Source: Catenulispora sp. MAP5-51 (GTDB taxonomy: Bacteria; Actinomycetota; Actinomycetes; Streptomycetales; Catenulisporaceae). From it: DNA of 64,000 bases. Below the pieces are notes generated by a model, which saw nothing but the letters and a program-made list of their open reading frames with translations, was not told the origin of the DNA and searched no databases. Numbering within the stretch: position 1 is the first letter of the stretch; each line of letters opens with the position of its first letter. Both the position numbers and the translations under genes were made by a program. The stretch is taken from assembly GCF_041261205.1 (NCBI RefSeq), contig NZ_JBGCCH010000002.1, positions 711,191-775,190 on the forward strand, in the 5' to 3' direction. Shown one piece after another: positions 43,183 through 52,039 of the stretch.

Positions 43183-44079
43183 GTGTCCGAACGGCTGTCA
43201 GAACAGTCAGTGCGAGGCGAATTTACGCATGTGCTGCGCAAGCTGCCGCAGGTAACCGCGCTGTTTTGGGTGTTGAAGACAATCGCGGTCACGTTGGGCG
43301 AGACCTCCGGTGATCTGCTGGGTATTACCTTCGGCCTCGGATACGCCACGGCCGCGATCGTGGTCGCCGTATACTTCATCGCCGCCGTGACAGCGCAGGT
43401 TCGCGCGCACCGGTTCCGCCCCGCGCTGTACTGGACGGTGGTTTTGGGCACCAGCATGGTCGGTACCGAAATCTCCGATCTCCTCAACCGCGGCTTCGGC
43501 CACGGCAGCGCCCCAGAGGGCATCGGCTACGGCTGGGGAGCGGTGCTGCTGACCTGCGTGCTGGTGCTGGTGTTCCTTGCCTGGTGGCGTACCGGCCAGA
43601 CCTTTGACGTGGAGAACATCTCCAGCCACACCGGCGAGATCCTGTACTGGGCCGCGATCCTGGTCTCCAACACCCTGGGAACCTCCAGCGGCGACTGGCT
43701 CGCCGACGACACCGGCCTGGGCTACCGCGGCGCGTTCGCGGTCATCGCGGTCGTCCTGATGCTCATCCTGGCGGCGCACTACCTGACACCGGTCAACGGC
43801 ACCGTCCTGTTCTGGCCGGCGTTCGTCCTCACCCGCCCGCTGGGCGCAGCAGGCGGCGACGCCCTGACCAAACCGGCCGGCTCCGGCGGCCTGGGCTGGG
43901 GCACCGCCGGGGGCAGCATGACGCTGCTGGCAATGCTACTGGTCCTGACCGCGTATCAGAGTCGGCACGTTGCCCGCCACCCGCTACCGCCGCTTCCCGC
44001 ACCGGTAAACCGCCGCACCGGCCGTACCCAGCGCCCGAACGGGGCGCCAGTCGCCCCGACAGCGGCTGCCGCACGGTAG
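43183..44079 (+). CDS. COG4705 family membrane protein with fourfold repeat
   Basis: A 298-residue protein with about eight membrane segments in four similar blocks. Each block carries a glycine/acid signature at a helix boundary: TLGETSGDLL, GTEISDLLNRGFG, LGTSSGDWLADDTGLGY, LGAAGGDALTKP. This is the COG4705 family of membrane-anchored proteins of unknown role. The frame is open 44 codons upstream; the GTG at 43183 has an AGGAAA site and gives the usual cytosolic N-terminus. The Ala/Pro/Arg tail is variable. Its end abuts IS481 debris. Confidence 0.8.
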   Translation: MSERLSEQSVRGEFTHVLRKLPQVTALFWVLKTIAVTLGETSGDLLGITFGLGYATAAIVVAVYFIAAVTAQVRAHRFRPALYWTVVLGTSMVGTEISDLLNRGFGHGSAPEGIGYGWGAVLLTCVLVLVFLAWWRTGQTFDVENISSHTGEILYWAAILVSNTLGTSSGDWLADDTGLGYRGAFAVIAVVLMLILAAHYLTPVNGTVLFWPAFVLTRPLGAAGGDALTKPAGSGGLGWGTAGGSMTLLAMLLVLTAYQSRHVARHPLPPLPAPVNRRTGRTQRPNGAPVAPTAAAAR

Positions 44080-44101
44080 GCGACCGGGCACGCGAGCCCC
44101 G

Positions 44102-44505
44102 AATCAAGGCCTGGGCGCTGGTCCAGAAGGCGGTCACGGCTTCCTTGGTCTCGTCGGACAGGATCTCGGTGTAGGCCAGCCGGGAGTGATCATCCAGGGC
44201 GGTGTGCAGGAAGCAGTAACCCAGACGGGTATTGCGCCAGACGCTTTTGGCCCCGCCGGCGCTCACCTGGCGGTTGTGCTGCCCGATCTTGCGGCCGTGA
44301 ACGCGGTGTCCGCCGCCATCGGGGATGTTCCCGAGCTTTTTGACGTCCACGTGCACCAGGTCGCCCGGCGCGTCACGCTCGTAGCGCCGCCCCGGCCGCG
44401 CGGTGGCCCGGTCCTGGTGGGACAGCCGGACCAGCCGGTAGCGGGTCAGGACCCGGTGAACGGTCGAGGGGTTTCCGATTCGTCCCCGGATTCGCCCGAA
44501 TGGCG
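44102..44505 (-). mobile_element. IS481-type transposase remnant
   Basis: Minus strand: STVHRVLTRYRLVRLSHQDRA, YERDAPGDLVHVDVKKLGNIPDGGGHRVHGRKIG and YCFLHTALDDHSRLAYTEILSDETKEAVTAFWTSAQAL. This is the middle of an IS481 integrase-type transposase, with two of the DDE acids (VDVKK; LDDHS). Both ends are missing; it is cut right at the end of the first deaminase gene. Confidence 0.88.
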
Positions 44506-44513
44506 CGGGAAGG

Positions 44514-45191
44514 CTACTTCTTCTCGAAGAGCTGATCCGTCTCTTCGTGGAGCACGCCCCCGACCACCGGCGTGCTGATCCTGGGATCCGACGGCGGCAA
44601 TGTCGCGACGACCTGAGGCATGGAGATCCTGGGCACCGTGTTGCCGGGTTGTGCCATGAGGAACTCGAGCGATGTCCCGTAGGCCACACCGGCCACGCGC
44701 GCGAAGAGGGCGCACGTCGCACACATGGAGCACGGCTCGGCCGTCGTCACCAAGATGGTCGAGGAGGCAGCCGTAAAGCTCCCTCTGTTGATGCTGAACT
44801 CCCGGAGCGCATTGAGCTCCGCATGTGCAGATGGGTCGGCGCCGCCGGTATTCGCCGCCTTCCAGACGATCTCACCATTACTCACGTCGACGAGCACGGC
44901 CCCGTAGCCGAAGGAATTGGCCGCCCGCTTCGCAACGTCGATCGCCGCGCACATAGCGCGTTCGAGGTTGTTGTTCCTGCGCACGGGCTCCGGCAAGGCG
45001 TCGACCGGCGAGGTGGGGAACTCGGGCTGCAGCGGCAGCTTCGTGGGCGGCTCATCATCCCGGACGAGCGAGGACTGCGCGTCCGCACGCGCGTTACCCA
45101 GGAGCGACAGCGCCCCGGCTGCGCCGAGGAAGATCGCCCCCCGGCGCACCAACTGGCGACGATCGAGCGAGTGCGGCATCGAGGTCGTCAT
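44514..45191 (-). CDS. Tat-exported nucleoside/nucleobase deaminase-like protein, copy A
   Basis: A 225-residue protein of the cytidine deaminase-like fold. It has a twin-arginine signal (DRRQLVRRGAIFLGAAGALSLLG, residues 10-32), so it should be exported folded with its zinc. The zinc motifs are complete: His123-Ala-Glu125 (SAHAELNAL) and Pro153-Cys154-x-x-Cys157 (AEPCSMCATC). FGYGAVLVDVSNGEIV precedes them as in guanine deaminase/TadA relatives. Most members of this fold act in the cytosol, so export is unusual. A second gene with the same N-terminus lies 141 bases upstream. The sequence just before both start codons (GACACCTG...CCATAGA on the plus strand) is also shared. Confidence 0.85.
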   Translation of the reverse strand: MTTSMPHSLDRRQLVRRGAIFLGAAGALSLLGNARADAQSSLVRDDEPPTKLPLQPEFPTSPVDALPEPVRRNNNLERAMCAAIDVAKRAANSFGYGAVLVDVSNGEIVWKAANTGGADPSAHAELNALREFSINRGSFTAASSTILVTTAEPCSMCATCALFARVAGVAYGTSLEFLMAQPGNTVPRISMPQVVATLPPSDPRISTPVVGGVLHEETDQLFEKK

Positions 45192-45332
45192 TGGACACCT
45201 GACCCATAGAGGCCAAAAGGCTGCCTTGCGCTTTCCACGACCATCCTCCGCTTCTCGATTCTCCTCGATGAAACGACGAGTAAGACGTAACAGTCAACTA
45301 AGGCGCGCGGATAAGGGTTCGCTCAATCCGAA

Positions 45333-45983
45333 TCAGCTGAAGAGCGGATCCGTCTCTTCGCAGAGCACGCCCCCGACCACCGGCATATTCGGCGTGGGTC
45401 CGGTCGCGACGACCTGAGGCATGGAGATCCGGATCGGCATGCGCGTGGGTGGATGTTGCATGAGGAACTCGAGCGAGGTTCCGTAGGCCACGCCGGCCAC
45501 GCGCGAGAAGATGGCGCACGTCGCGCACATGGGGCATGGCTCGCCCGTCGTCACCAGAACGGTCTTCTGCAAGGCATCCCCGTCAGGGTGCATAAGGCCG
45601 TAGTTCCGGATCACGTTGAGCTCCGCGTGATTCGTTCCGGGGCCCTCACCCCCCTTCCCTTCCGCAACGATCCGACCGTCATCCACATTGACGAGTACGG
45701 CGCCGAATCCGCGGTACCGCGGAGCTGGCGACACCGCCTTGATCGCGGCGCGCATCGCCGTCTCAAGGTTCCTGACCACGGGCTCCGGCAACGCGTCGAG
45801 CGGCGAGGTGGGGAACTCAGGCTGCAGCGGCAGCTTCGTGGGCGGTCCACCGTGCCGGAAGGGCGAGGGTTGCGCGTCCGCACGCGCCTCACCCAGGAGC
45901 GACAGTGCCCCAGCAGCACCGAGGAAGACCGCGCCCCGCAGCGTCTGGCGGCGATCGAGCGAGTGCGGCATCGGTGGCGTCAT
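45333..45983 (-). CDS. Tat-exported nucleoside/nucleobase deaminase-like protein, copy B
   Basis: A 216-residue paralogue of copy A. The Tat signal (DRRQTLRGAVFLGAAGALSLLGEARADAQ) and the following linker (PPTKLPLQPEFPTSP) are nearly the same; the catalytic core is more diverged. Zinc motifs: His119-Ala-Glu121 (NHAELNVI) and Pro149-Cys150-x-x-Cys153 (GEPCPMCATC). The loop before the HAE differs (GKGGEGPGTN versus NTGGADPSA), which could mean a different substrate. Shared C-terminal ending VVGGVL-CEETDPLF. The two genes face the same way and may be co-transcribed. The start is chosen at the ATG that matches copy A. Confidence 0.85.
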   Translation of the reverse strand: MTPPMPHSLDRRQTLRGAVFLGAAGALSLLGEARADAQPSPFRHGGPPTKLPLQPEFPTSPLDALPEPVVRNLETAMRAAIKAVSPAPRYRGFGAVLVNVDDGRIVAEGKGGEGPGTNHAELNVIRNYGLMHPDGDALQKTVLVTTGEPCPMCATCAIFSRVAGVAYGTSLEFLMQHPPTRMPIRISMPQVVATGPTPNMPVVGGVLCEETDPLFS

Positions 45984-46261
45984 CGGACACCTGCCCCATA
46001 GACGCCAAGAGGCTGCCGTGCGTCTGTTCCCGGACAAGCCGCGAGCCCCATTACACCCGACTGCGCGTAGCACTCGGCGCCCTCGACGACGTGATCACCG
46101 CGGCCCTCTACGATCATCTTCCCCTTCTCGATTCTCCACAAGAAAGTGTCTGCGTCTGACTCGGGGGGGGCGTTGGCCCCGCTTGACGTATCGGTGACTC
46201 AGTAGTGCGACTTAAGTGGGGCGCCAGGGTTCCACTCGTTTGGCCGTAACCAGCTACGGGG

Positions 46262-46504
46262 TCAGGTGAGTGGGCTCCAGGCATGGCCGGCGAGGGCTGC
46301 GCGGATCGCGTCCATGGCGGGGATGTGGTGGAGTCGGGTGGTTGCCAGGTAGGACTGGATGCGGCAGTACGCCCGGGTGGTGGCCAGGATTCTGAAGTAG
46401 CCGCTGATCTTCAGGTGGATTTTGACGTGGCGTAGTGCCTGTTCGGCGAGGTTTGCGGTCCAGGGCACGGCGAAGTCGTTCAGGTGGTGCAGGACCTGGT
46501 CCAT
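46262..46504 (-). mobile_element. IS66-type transposase, C-terminal remnant
   Basis: DFAVPWTANLAEQALRHVKI, HLKISGYFRILATTRAYCRI and QSYLATTRLHHIPAMDAIRA match the end of IS66-like transposases (the E of N-x-A-E-Q is the last DDE acid), with the natural stop. The rest of the gene is missing. A short protein-like frame of unknown family (LANRDNLKATAELSPPPV...) follows at about 46520-46700 on the plus strand. Confidence 0.8.
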
Positions 46505-46868
46505 TTCAAAGGGGCCGCCTGGCCAACCGCGACAACCTCAAGGCGACTGCAGAGCTCAGCCCTCCCCCGGTCAGGCAGTACAAACATATCGACACCATCG
46601 ACCAGCATTTCGCACGCCAAGCACGGCCCCGCGACAGCTGCACCGCGCCCAGAGACCCCACCCTATTCCTACAAATTTGGGCGCATTTTAGGCGCAATGA
46701 CCGAGCCGGGACATCCGCCAGGCTCCGCCCATATCCCTAGACACAACTATCCGATGACCCGAAAACGGGCTCTCACCAGTACGTTCACCAGTAGCGCCGC
46801 AGCTTGCCACCCGTGTTCGGCTTGTACTTCAGGGTTGCGAAATAATATAGGACTTCGCGTGGGGCCTT

Positions 46869-48609
46869 AGCTTGCCGTTTAAGGTCAGAAATTGATCAAT
46901 GCTCTGCTGCTGGTTTCGAAACCAGGTTGAGCTTGTCGTTTAACCTCTTCGGCGTGACTTAGTGCCCTTCTGGTGATGTTCGGGTCTGATGTAGGCCTCG
47001 CCGGTGGCGAGGACGCGGCCGACGTCGTGGACGGTGGCGCGCTGGCGGTTTCGGGAGCCGGGTGGTCGTCCGGGGCCAGGTCGTGTCGGTTTCGGCGCAC
47101 GCGCTGGCGATGGGATCTTCGCGCGGAGGTTCCGAAACCCGCGGCGGACCCGGGCCGGGGTCAGGCGCTCGGGGTCCAACGGTTTCTCCCAGGGCCGGCG
47201 GAGGTCGGAGGCGAGCGGCCGGGCCAGGCGCAGCTGGGTGTGGGCAGCGATCGTGATCCAGGTCCAGCGGTCGGCAGCGGCCGGGTCGCGAAGCCGCGGG
47301 GTCGTCCAGCCAAGGGTCTGCTTCAGCAGCCTGAAGGTGTGCTCGATATCGAACCTTCGGAGGAAGCTCATCCAGCAGCGGTCAACGTCCTCGCCGGTGG
47401 CATCGACGTGCGACCACCACAGCCATACTGGTTTCGCCTCCCCACCGGATGGCAGGTGGTCGACGGTCAGGCGGATGACGGTCCCTTCGATGACCGGCAG
47501 GTCACCGAGGCAGTCAGCCCAGGCGGCCCGGTGGGTCAGGATCGGATGTAGTCGGTCCCAGGCCTGTGCGGTCGCGGTGCCATAGCGCGTGTTCTGCGTC
47601 GTGGTCAGGACGTTCGGCTCACCCCAGCTGGCCGGGTCGCCGAAGGCGAACTCGCCGCCGTGCTTGGCCGGGCGTCCGCCTGTCGGAGGGTGGGTGTAGG
47701 CCGGGGCCGGGCGGCGGAATACCCGGTCGCTACGCAGCCGCCCGAGGATCTGGACCGGCAGGTCCGCCAGCAGGAACGCGATGCGCGGGGCGTCGTATCC
47801 GGCGTCGGCGACGATGAGGATATCCGGGTCTCCGGGCCTCCAATGCCCGGCGTCCTGCAGGCGCATCACGACCTCACGTAGCTGTGCGGCGGTGATCGCG
47901 GCGACGTCGGCGCCGGGCGGCAACCGGAGCGCATCCAGGATCGCAGTCCATGAGGTCGGGCCGGACTCCAGCGCGGCGACGAACGAGTACGGCCACCCCG
48001 GGATCATCCGGTGTTCGTCCTTGCCACGGCCGTAGGTGTGGCAGAAACACCGGTCGGGCGAGGTGTTCGCGTCCGGGCGCAGCCACGGCGACACGTCCAC
48101 GGCAAGCACCAGCCGGCCGTCCGCGGCCCGCGGCAGCGGCGTGTTGGTGATCGCTCGCCGCAGCCTGCCGATGTCCAGGCCACCGTGGTTGATCCCGTCA
48201 TACAGGGCCCCGTGCCCACGCTGATGCTCGGGCGCCAACGCCAGCTCCACCAGCGTCTTCACTGCCCCGTCGGTGCACAGCACCGCGTCGGTCAGCTCGA
48301 ACAGCTCATCGCGCCGGCCGGTCAACACGTCGTAGAAGTCGCGGCGGAACCCGGCCAATACCGCCAACCGGCCGTAGACGATCGCAGGCTGCAGAACACT
48401 GGACACGACGACCCCCTTCGTGACAATGAGTGTTTTTCGCAGAACCCATAGTCACTCGGAGGCCGTCGTCCTGTCCGGCGAATCGTCGAACACACCGGCG
48501 CTGAGCTGCGTCAGCCCGCCACCACATCGCAGAACCAGAACATGCCCTCAACCTGGTTTCGAAACCAGCAGCAGAGCATTGATCAATTTCTGACCTTAAA
48601 CGGCAAGCT
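46869..48609. mobile_element. Complete insertion sequence with 63-base perfect inverted repeats
   Basis: Bases 46869-46931 and 48547-48609 are perfect inverted copies (outer end AGCTTGCCGTTTAAGGTCAG, inner end CCAGGTTGAG; the arm itself contains the palindrome GGTTTCGAAACC). They enclose one intact transposase gene. No target duplication is visible at these limits, so the true tips may differ by a few bases. It sits inside repeat R3. Confidence 0.85.
46940..48406 (-). CDS. Transposase, DDE type (IS701/IS4-like)
   Basis: A 488-residue transposase of the DDE superfamily seen in actinobacterial IS701/IS4-like elements. Acids: Asp in LVLAVDVSPWLRPDA (~residue 105), Asp in ILIVADAGYDAPRIAF (~200) and Glu in RRFDIEHTFRLLKQTLGWTTPRLR (~355), with the YREK-like spacing of IS4 relatives. 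A basic C-terminus (RAPKPTRPGPGRPPGSRNRQR) could bind DNA. GTG start with AAGGGGG upstream. Full length and without frameshifts, so probably active or recently active. Confidence 0.9.
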   Translation of the reverse strand: MSSVLQPAIVYGRLAVLAGFRRDFYDVLTGRRDELFELTDAVLCTDGAVKTLVELALAPEHQRGHGALYDGINHGGLDIGRLRRAITNTPLPRAADGRLVLAVDVSPWLRPDANTSPDRCFCHTYGRGKDEHRMIPGWPYSFVAALESGPTSWTAILDALRLPPGADVAAITAAQLREVVMRLQDAGHWRPGDPDILIVADAGYDAPRIAFLLADLPVQILGRLRSDRVFRRPAPAYTHPPTGGRPAKHGGEFAFGDPASWGEPNVLTTTQNTRYGTATAQAWDRLHPILTHRAAWADCLGDLPVIEGTVIRLTVDHLPSGGEAKPVWLWWSHVDATGEDVDRCWMSFLRRFDIEHTFRLLKQTLGWTTPRLRDPAAADRWTWITIAAHTQLRLARPLASDLRRPWEKPLDPERLTPARVRRGFRNLRAKIPSPARAPKPTRPGPGRPPGSRNRQRATVHDVGRVLATGEAYIRPEHHQKGTKSRRRG

Positions 48610-48709
48610 TAACCCACTTTCGAGCGTTCACCCCCTCGCCTGCGGTGCAGCGTCCGAGTCGGGCGCTGCACCGCTGATTTGGGCGCGTATTAGCCGCGAC
48701 CGCCGGTAG

Positions 48710-49180
48710 AGCATGCATGGCGTTGATGGAACGCGTGACGGCGCCCAGGCATTACCGGATGAAGGTGTAGGCGGTCAGCAAGGCAACGGAGGTGGCTGAC
48801 TGCACAACTCCCTTGTCAAGCCGCTCCGGACACTGCCTACGGCCATGGTTCAAGGTAGGTGGAAACCCGCACTGTGAGCCCTGGCGGCAGAGGCTCCAAA
48901 CCGTGCGATTGACCGCCTAGAAGGGGCCGAGAAGCCCAACCCCGCGTACGCCCATCGTCGTTTCGCGAGCGGACGTTTGTAAGAGGGTTGGAGGTCGATG
49001 GCCAGCGGAGGGCTGTTGAAGTCGGCGATCGCGAGGCCGTTCCCCGTCCACAGACATCGGACCTGCAAGATCCTTAGGGCGACGTAGCCGACGGAATCTC
49101 TGAAGTGACGCCCCTCTGTTTCGTTAGCGTCGTCGGCGCGGAGTCGGACGCGGACTGTGTTCCATGTCAGCCGCCCTGTG
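48710..49180. other. Gap without a clear gene
   Basis: Short protein-like patches on the minus strand (e.g. LDKGVVQSATSVALLTAYTF) suggest decayed coding DNA, but nothing can be assigned. The last bases hold the dynamin gene promoter. Confidence 0.4.
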
Positions 49181-49186
49181 TATAAA
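49181..49186 (+). promoter_or_regulatory. -10 box for a leaderless dynamin-like gene
   Basis: TATAAA ends 6 bases before the GTG start, and there is no Shine-Dalgarno sequence, so the transcript should begin at or beside the start codon. Confidence 0.6.
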
Positions 49187-49192
49187 AGTTCT

Positions 49193-51259
49193 GTGACGAA
49201 GCCGCGCGTGAGTGAACTGAAGGATGAGCTGACCGAACTCCTTCGCCGCTCCGAACTCTGGCTCGAGGCGCTTGGCGAAACCGCCTACGAAGCCGGAAGC
49301 TCGCGGACGGAATACCAGACCAAGGCCGCTCTGCTGCAGGCACTGCGGACTCGAAATGCCTCGACGTTACTCACCGTGGGTATGTTCGGTGCCTACTCCT
49401 CGGGCAAGAGTCTGCTCCTGTCGGGCCTTCAGGGTGGCCTGGAGGTCCGGGAGCGGGAGACGGACTTCGGCCAGATGGCCGATCAGTTCGTCAGCCTGCT
49501 GCCGTCGGCCTCACGTGCGACCACCGCAGTGCCGGCACGAATCGTGCCAGTAGGCGAGGACAGCGGCGTGGAGGCTTCCGGCCGTGGATTTCTCCGTGTC
49601 CGCTTTGAAGATTCCGATGACGATCAGTGGGAGGACGTGGGGAACTCCCCGGCGCCAGCCATCTTGGCAGCGTATGCGACGGTCGGTGCTGACCGCGCGA
49701 ACCGGCTGGATTCCCATTGGAATCGGGAGGTAGCGGAGATCGAGTTGTCCATTGCGGACTTCCGCGTGCCGGCCAAGCTCTATGACCTGCCCGGCTACGG
49801 TTCGCCGAACGCGATCCACGATCAAATCGTGAAGAGCGCAGTCATCGAGGCGGACTGCTTCATCTACGTCACACACGCGACCAAGACGCTCTCGGAGCAC
49901 GACCTCGACCTGATCCGCTACCTGTACCAGCACTGTCGGTCAGCACGAAAGCGTGTCCTGTGGGTCGTCACGGCGATCGATCTCGCCACTCAGGTCGACG
50001 ACTCGGGCACGCCGGCCTGGAAGGACACCGTCGAGCAGAACAATCTCTACCTGCGGGAGAACTTCACCGAAGACGGACGACCGGATGCCGTATTCATCGG
50101 CGAAGGTTTCATCCCGGTATCTCCTGCTTTGGAAGCACGGGCCGCGATGCTCGAAGCCAGGGGGGACATCGCGAAGGCGAACAACTGCATCGCAGCAAGC
50201 CGAATGGATACCCTGCGACAGGCACTTCAGGGACTCATCGAAGGCGAAGCAGGACACAAGTACATAGCGAACGCCGCGACCGAAGCCAAGAACACGATCG
50301 GTCCGCTGACCAGGGAGCTGGAACAACGTGTCGCCAACGAACGGCTCCCGTTAGACGAGTTGGCCCGAGTGCTCGCTGATCAGAAGCGCTACCTGAGCCA
50401 TCTCGATGGGGCCATCCCAGAGCTCCGCCAAGCCCTTTCGGAAGATCTCAAGCACCGCGTCGAGCGTTCAGCCCGGCCGTTCCGCCATCTCGCCGATCAT
50501 TTCCACGCCCACCTCGACGCGAAGATTCGAGCCACCGACCTGTACGTGCCGCGCAAGGCGAACCAGATCCAAGTGCACAAGGCACAGATACTTCAGAGCT
50601 GGTTGGAGGCCCCGGACGGACCGGCCACTCTCTGGGACAAGCAGCTGGCGAGCTTCAAGGCAAACTTGCGCAGCCGTGTGGAAGAGTGCATCGACGCTGA
50701 CGAGCCCGCCGACAGTCTGGCCGTGCCGCCTCTGGACATGGATTCCCTGACCGAGCCCCGCATGGCTGCTCACCACAAGGCGCCTCATGATCTCGTCAAA
50801 AACACCGCAGCAGTGATCGGCATCGCGACTCCGGTCGGCGCGACCGCGGCGTGGCTCGGGAGCGTCGCCGGCGCTGGCGCACTGTTTCCGCCAGCGGCGG
50901 TGGTCGCCGGTGCCGCGGCTGTCGTGTTCATGGGCGTTCAGCTGTTGAGAAGAGCGGCGACATCGTTGGATCTACTGCGCCAGGAATGGGTCCGGGCGCT
51001 CGACAAGGAAGCCGATGAGGTCCGCCAGCAGTTCATCTTTGCCATCGGGATACAGGGCGAGAAGCTAATAGAGAACCTCGACGACAACCTCGACGACTAT
51101 CGACGCCAGGTAGAGGACGCAGCCCAAAGGGTCCGAGACCGCATCAACGACCCAGACCATCGCATGCGCAAGGAATTGGTCGACAAGCTCGAACCGCTCA
51201 GCGCGGAGGGAAAGGAGCTCACAGCGAGGCTCACTCAGCTGGCGCGGTTGAGGCGGTAG
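49193..51259 (+). CDS. Dynamin-like GTPase
   Basis: A 688-residue large GTPase. G1 is GAYSSGKS (66-73), G2 Thr is in SRATTAVPARI (~110), G3 is DLPGYGSPN (198-206) and G4 is VVTAIDLA (~257-262, TAID in place of TKxD). Long helical parts follow (~330-520), then a hydrophobic hairpin AVIGIATPVGATAAWLGSVAGAGALFPPAAVVAGAAAVVFMGVQLL (~535-585) like the membrane paddle of bacterial dynamins, and a final coiled coil (QFIFAIGIQGEKLIENLDDNLDDYRRQVEDA; RKELVDKLEPLSAEGKELTARL). It is expected to bind and reshape membranes. It is single, whereas Streptomyces DynA/DynB come as a pair, and it lies in accessory DNA. Confidence 0.88.
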   Translation: MTKPRVSELKDELTELLRRSELWLEALGETAYEAGSSRTEYQTKAALLQALRTRNASTLLTVGMFGAYSSGKSLLLSGLQGGLEVRERETDFGQMADQFVSLLPSASRATTAVPARIVPVGEDSGVEASGRGFLRVRFEDSDDDQWEDVGNSPAPAILAAYATVGADRANRLDSHWNREVAEIELSIADFRVPAKLYDLPGYGSPNAIHDQIVKSAVIEADCFIYVTHATKTLSEHDLDLIRYLYQHCRSARKRVLWVVTAIDLATQVDDSGTPAWKDTVEQNNLYLRENFTEDGRPDAVFIGEGFIPVSPALEARAAMLEARGDIAKANNCIAASRMDTLRQALQGLIEGEAGHKYIANAATEAKNTIGPLTRELEQRVANERLPLDELARVLADQKRYLSHLDGAIPELRQALSEDLKHRVERSARPFRHLADHFHAHLDAKIRATDLYVPRKANQIQVHKAQILQSWLEAPDGPATLWDKQLASFKANLRSRVEECIDADEPADSLAVPPLDMDSLTEPRMAAHHKAPHDLVKNTAAVIGIATPVGATAAWLGSVAGAGALFPPAAVVAGAAAVVFMGVQLLRRAATSLDLLRQEWVRALDKEADEVRQQFIFAIGIQGEKLIENLDDNLDDYRRQVEDAAQRVRDRINDPDHRMRKELVDKLEPLSAEGKELTARLTQLARLRR

Positions 51260-51464
51260 CCGTACCGACCCAGTCAGGGCGGGCGGCATAGCCGCTCAGG
51301 CAGCGTGCTTTGTCGTCAGTTCGCCGTCAAGCGCTGGCATGTCGCGATCAGGTTCGTCGTGGAGCGCGGCAAGCCATGGCTTCGACGAGCAGAGCGGGCG
51401 GTCCCTGGAGGGAAGCTCGACCAGGCTCACGGACGCCTGAGCGGGTTGGTTCGCGTCCGCCGTC

Positions 51465-51995
51465 TCAGGACCGGGCAAAACTCGGAGACTCGTTGCGCCA
51501 AAGATCGTCACCACTGAACGGGTTGCTGTCCAGCCTCCCCTGTAAGGTTCGCACCAGCAGTTCCACGACGCCGATCTCGTACCGCACCCACGTCGGGCCC
51601 GACTGCGGATTGTGCCGGCGGATGACCACCGGCCAGTCGTCCGGCTCGCCGACCGGGCTCCAGCAGGCAGTGTCGTTGTTGAGATCAAAGCCCCACACGA
51701 TCAGGCCAGCGGGCTCCAGGTAGGCGGGGTCGATCTCGCCCGGCTCGTCAAACTGCAGGAATTGCTCGGCGGACATCGGTGCGACGCCTGGGGCGGCTCC
51801 GATCTCGGATGCCGGGAGCGGAGCCAGAATGCTGAGATAGCCTGCGATCGCCCCGGGCCCGTAAACCTCGCTGAGCCACATGTAGTCGGCGGGCAACGGA
51901 TTCCCGTAGCCACGCACGATTTCCTCCGGGCTCGGGAGAGCCCACTTCTCGCTCGGCGGTTCAAGAAGCCGCAGCAGTTCTTCCCTCGACGACAT
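51465..51995 (-). CDS. SMI1/KNR4 family immunity-like protein
   Basis: A 176-residue protein with the SMI1/KNR4 pattern: LPSPEEIVRGYGNPLPADYMWLSEVYGPGAIAGYLSILAPL near the N-terminus and AGLIVWGFDLNNDTACWSPVGEPDDWPVVIRRH in the middle. The family commonly neutralises secreted nuclease toxins. Directly upstream on the same strand is the broken tail of an Endonuclease_NS_2-like toxin, so this is a surviving immunity gene. ATG with AGGAGGG 6 bases upstream; a GTG two codons earlier is possible. Confidence 0.85.
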   Translation of the reverse strand: MSSREELLRLLEPPSEKWALPSPEEIVRGYGNPLPADYMWLSEVYGPGAIAGYLSILAPLPASEIGAAPGVAPMSAEQFLQFDEPGEIDPAYLEPAGLIVWGFDLNNDTACWSPVGEPDDWPVVIRRHNPQSGPTWVRYEIGVVELLVRTLQGRLDSNPFSGDDLWRNESPSFARS

Positions 51996-52039
51996 GGCCA
52001 CCCTCCTCTGCTCGAACGCTGATCACCAACCGACCCGCG

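Larger units (their letters stand above)
46838..48706. repeat. Dispersed hairpin repeat, copy R3, split by an insertion sequence
   Basis: The left piece (46838-46868, TATAGGACTTCGCGTGGGG) and right piece (48610-48706) together match R2: TTCGAGCGTTCA, CCCTCGCC, then the hairpin GGTGCAGCGTCCGA / TCGGGCGCTGCACC, then CCGCTGATTTGGGCGCGTAT and TAGCCGCGACC. The insertion sequence interrupts it between GCGTGGGG and CGAGCG. Confidence 0.6.
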
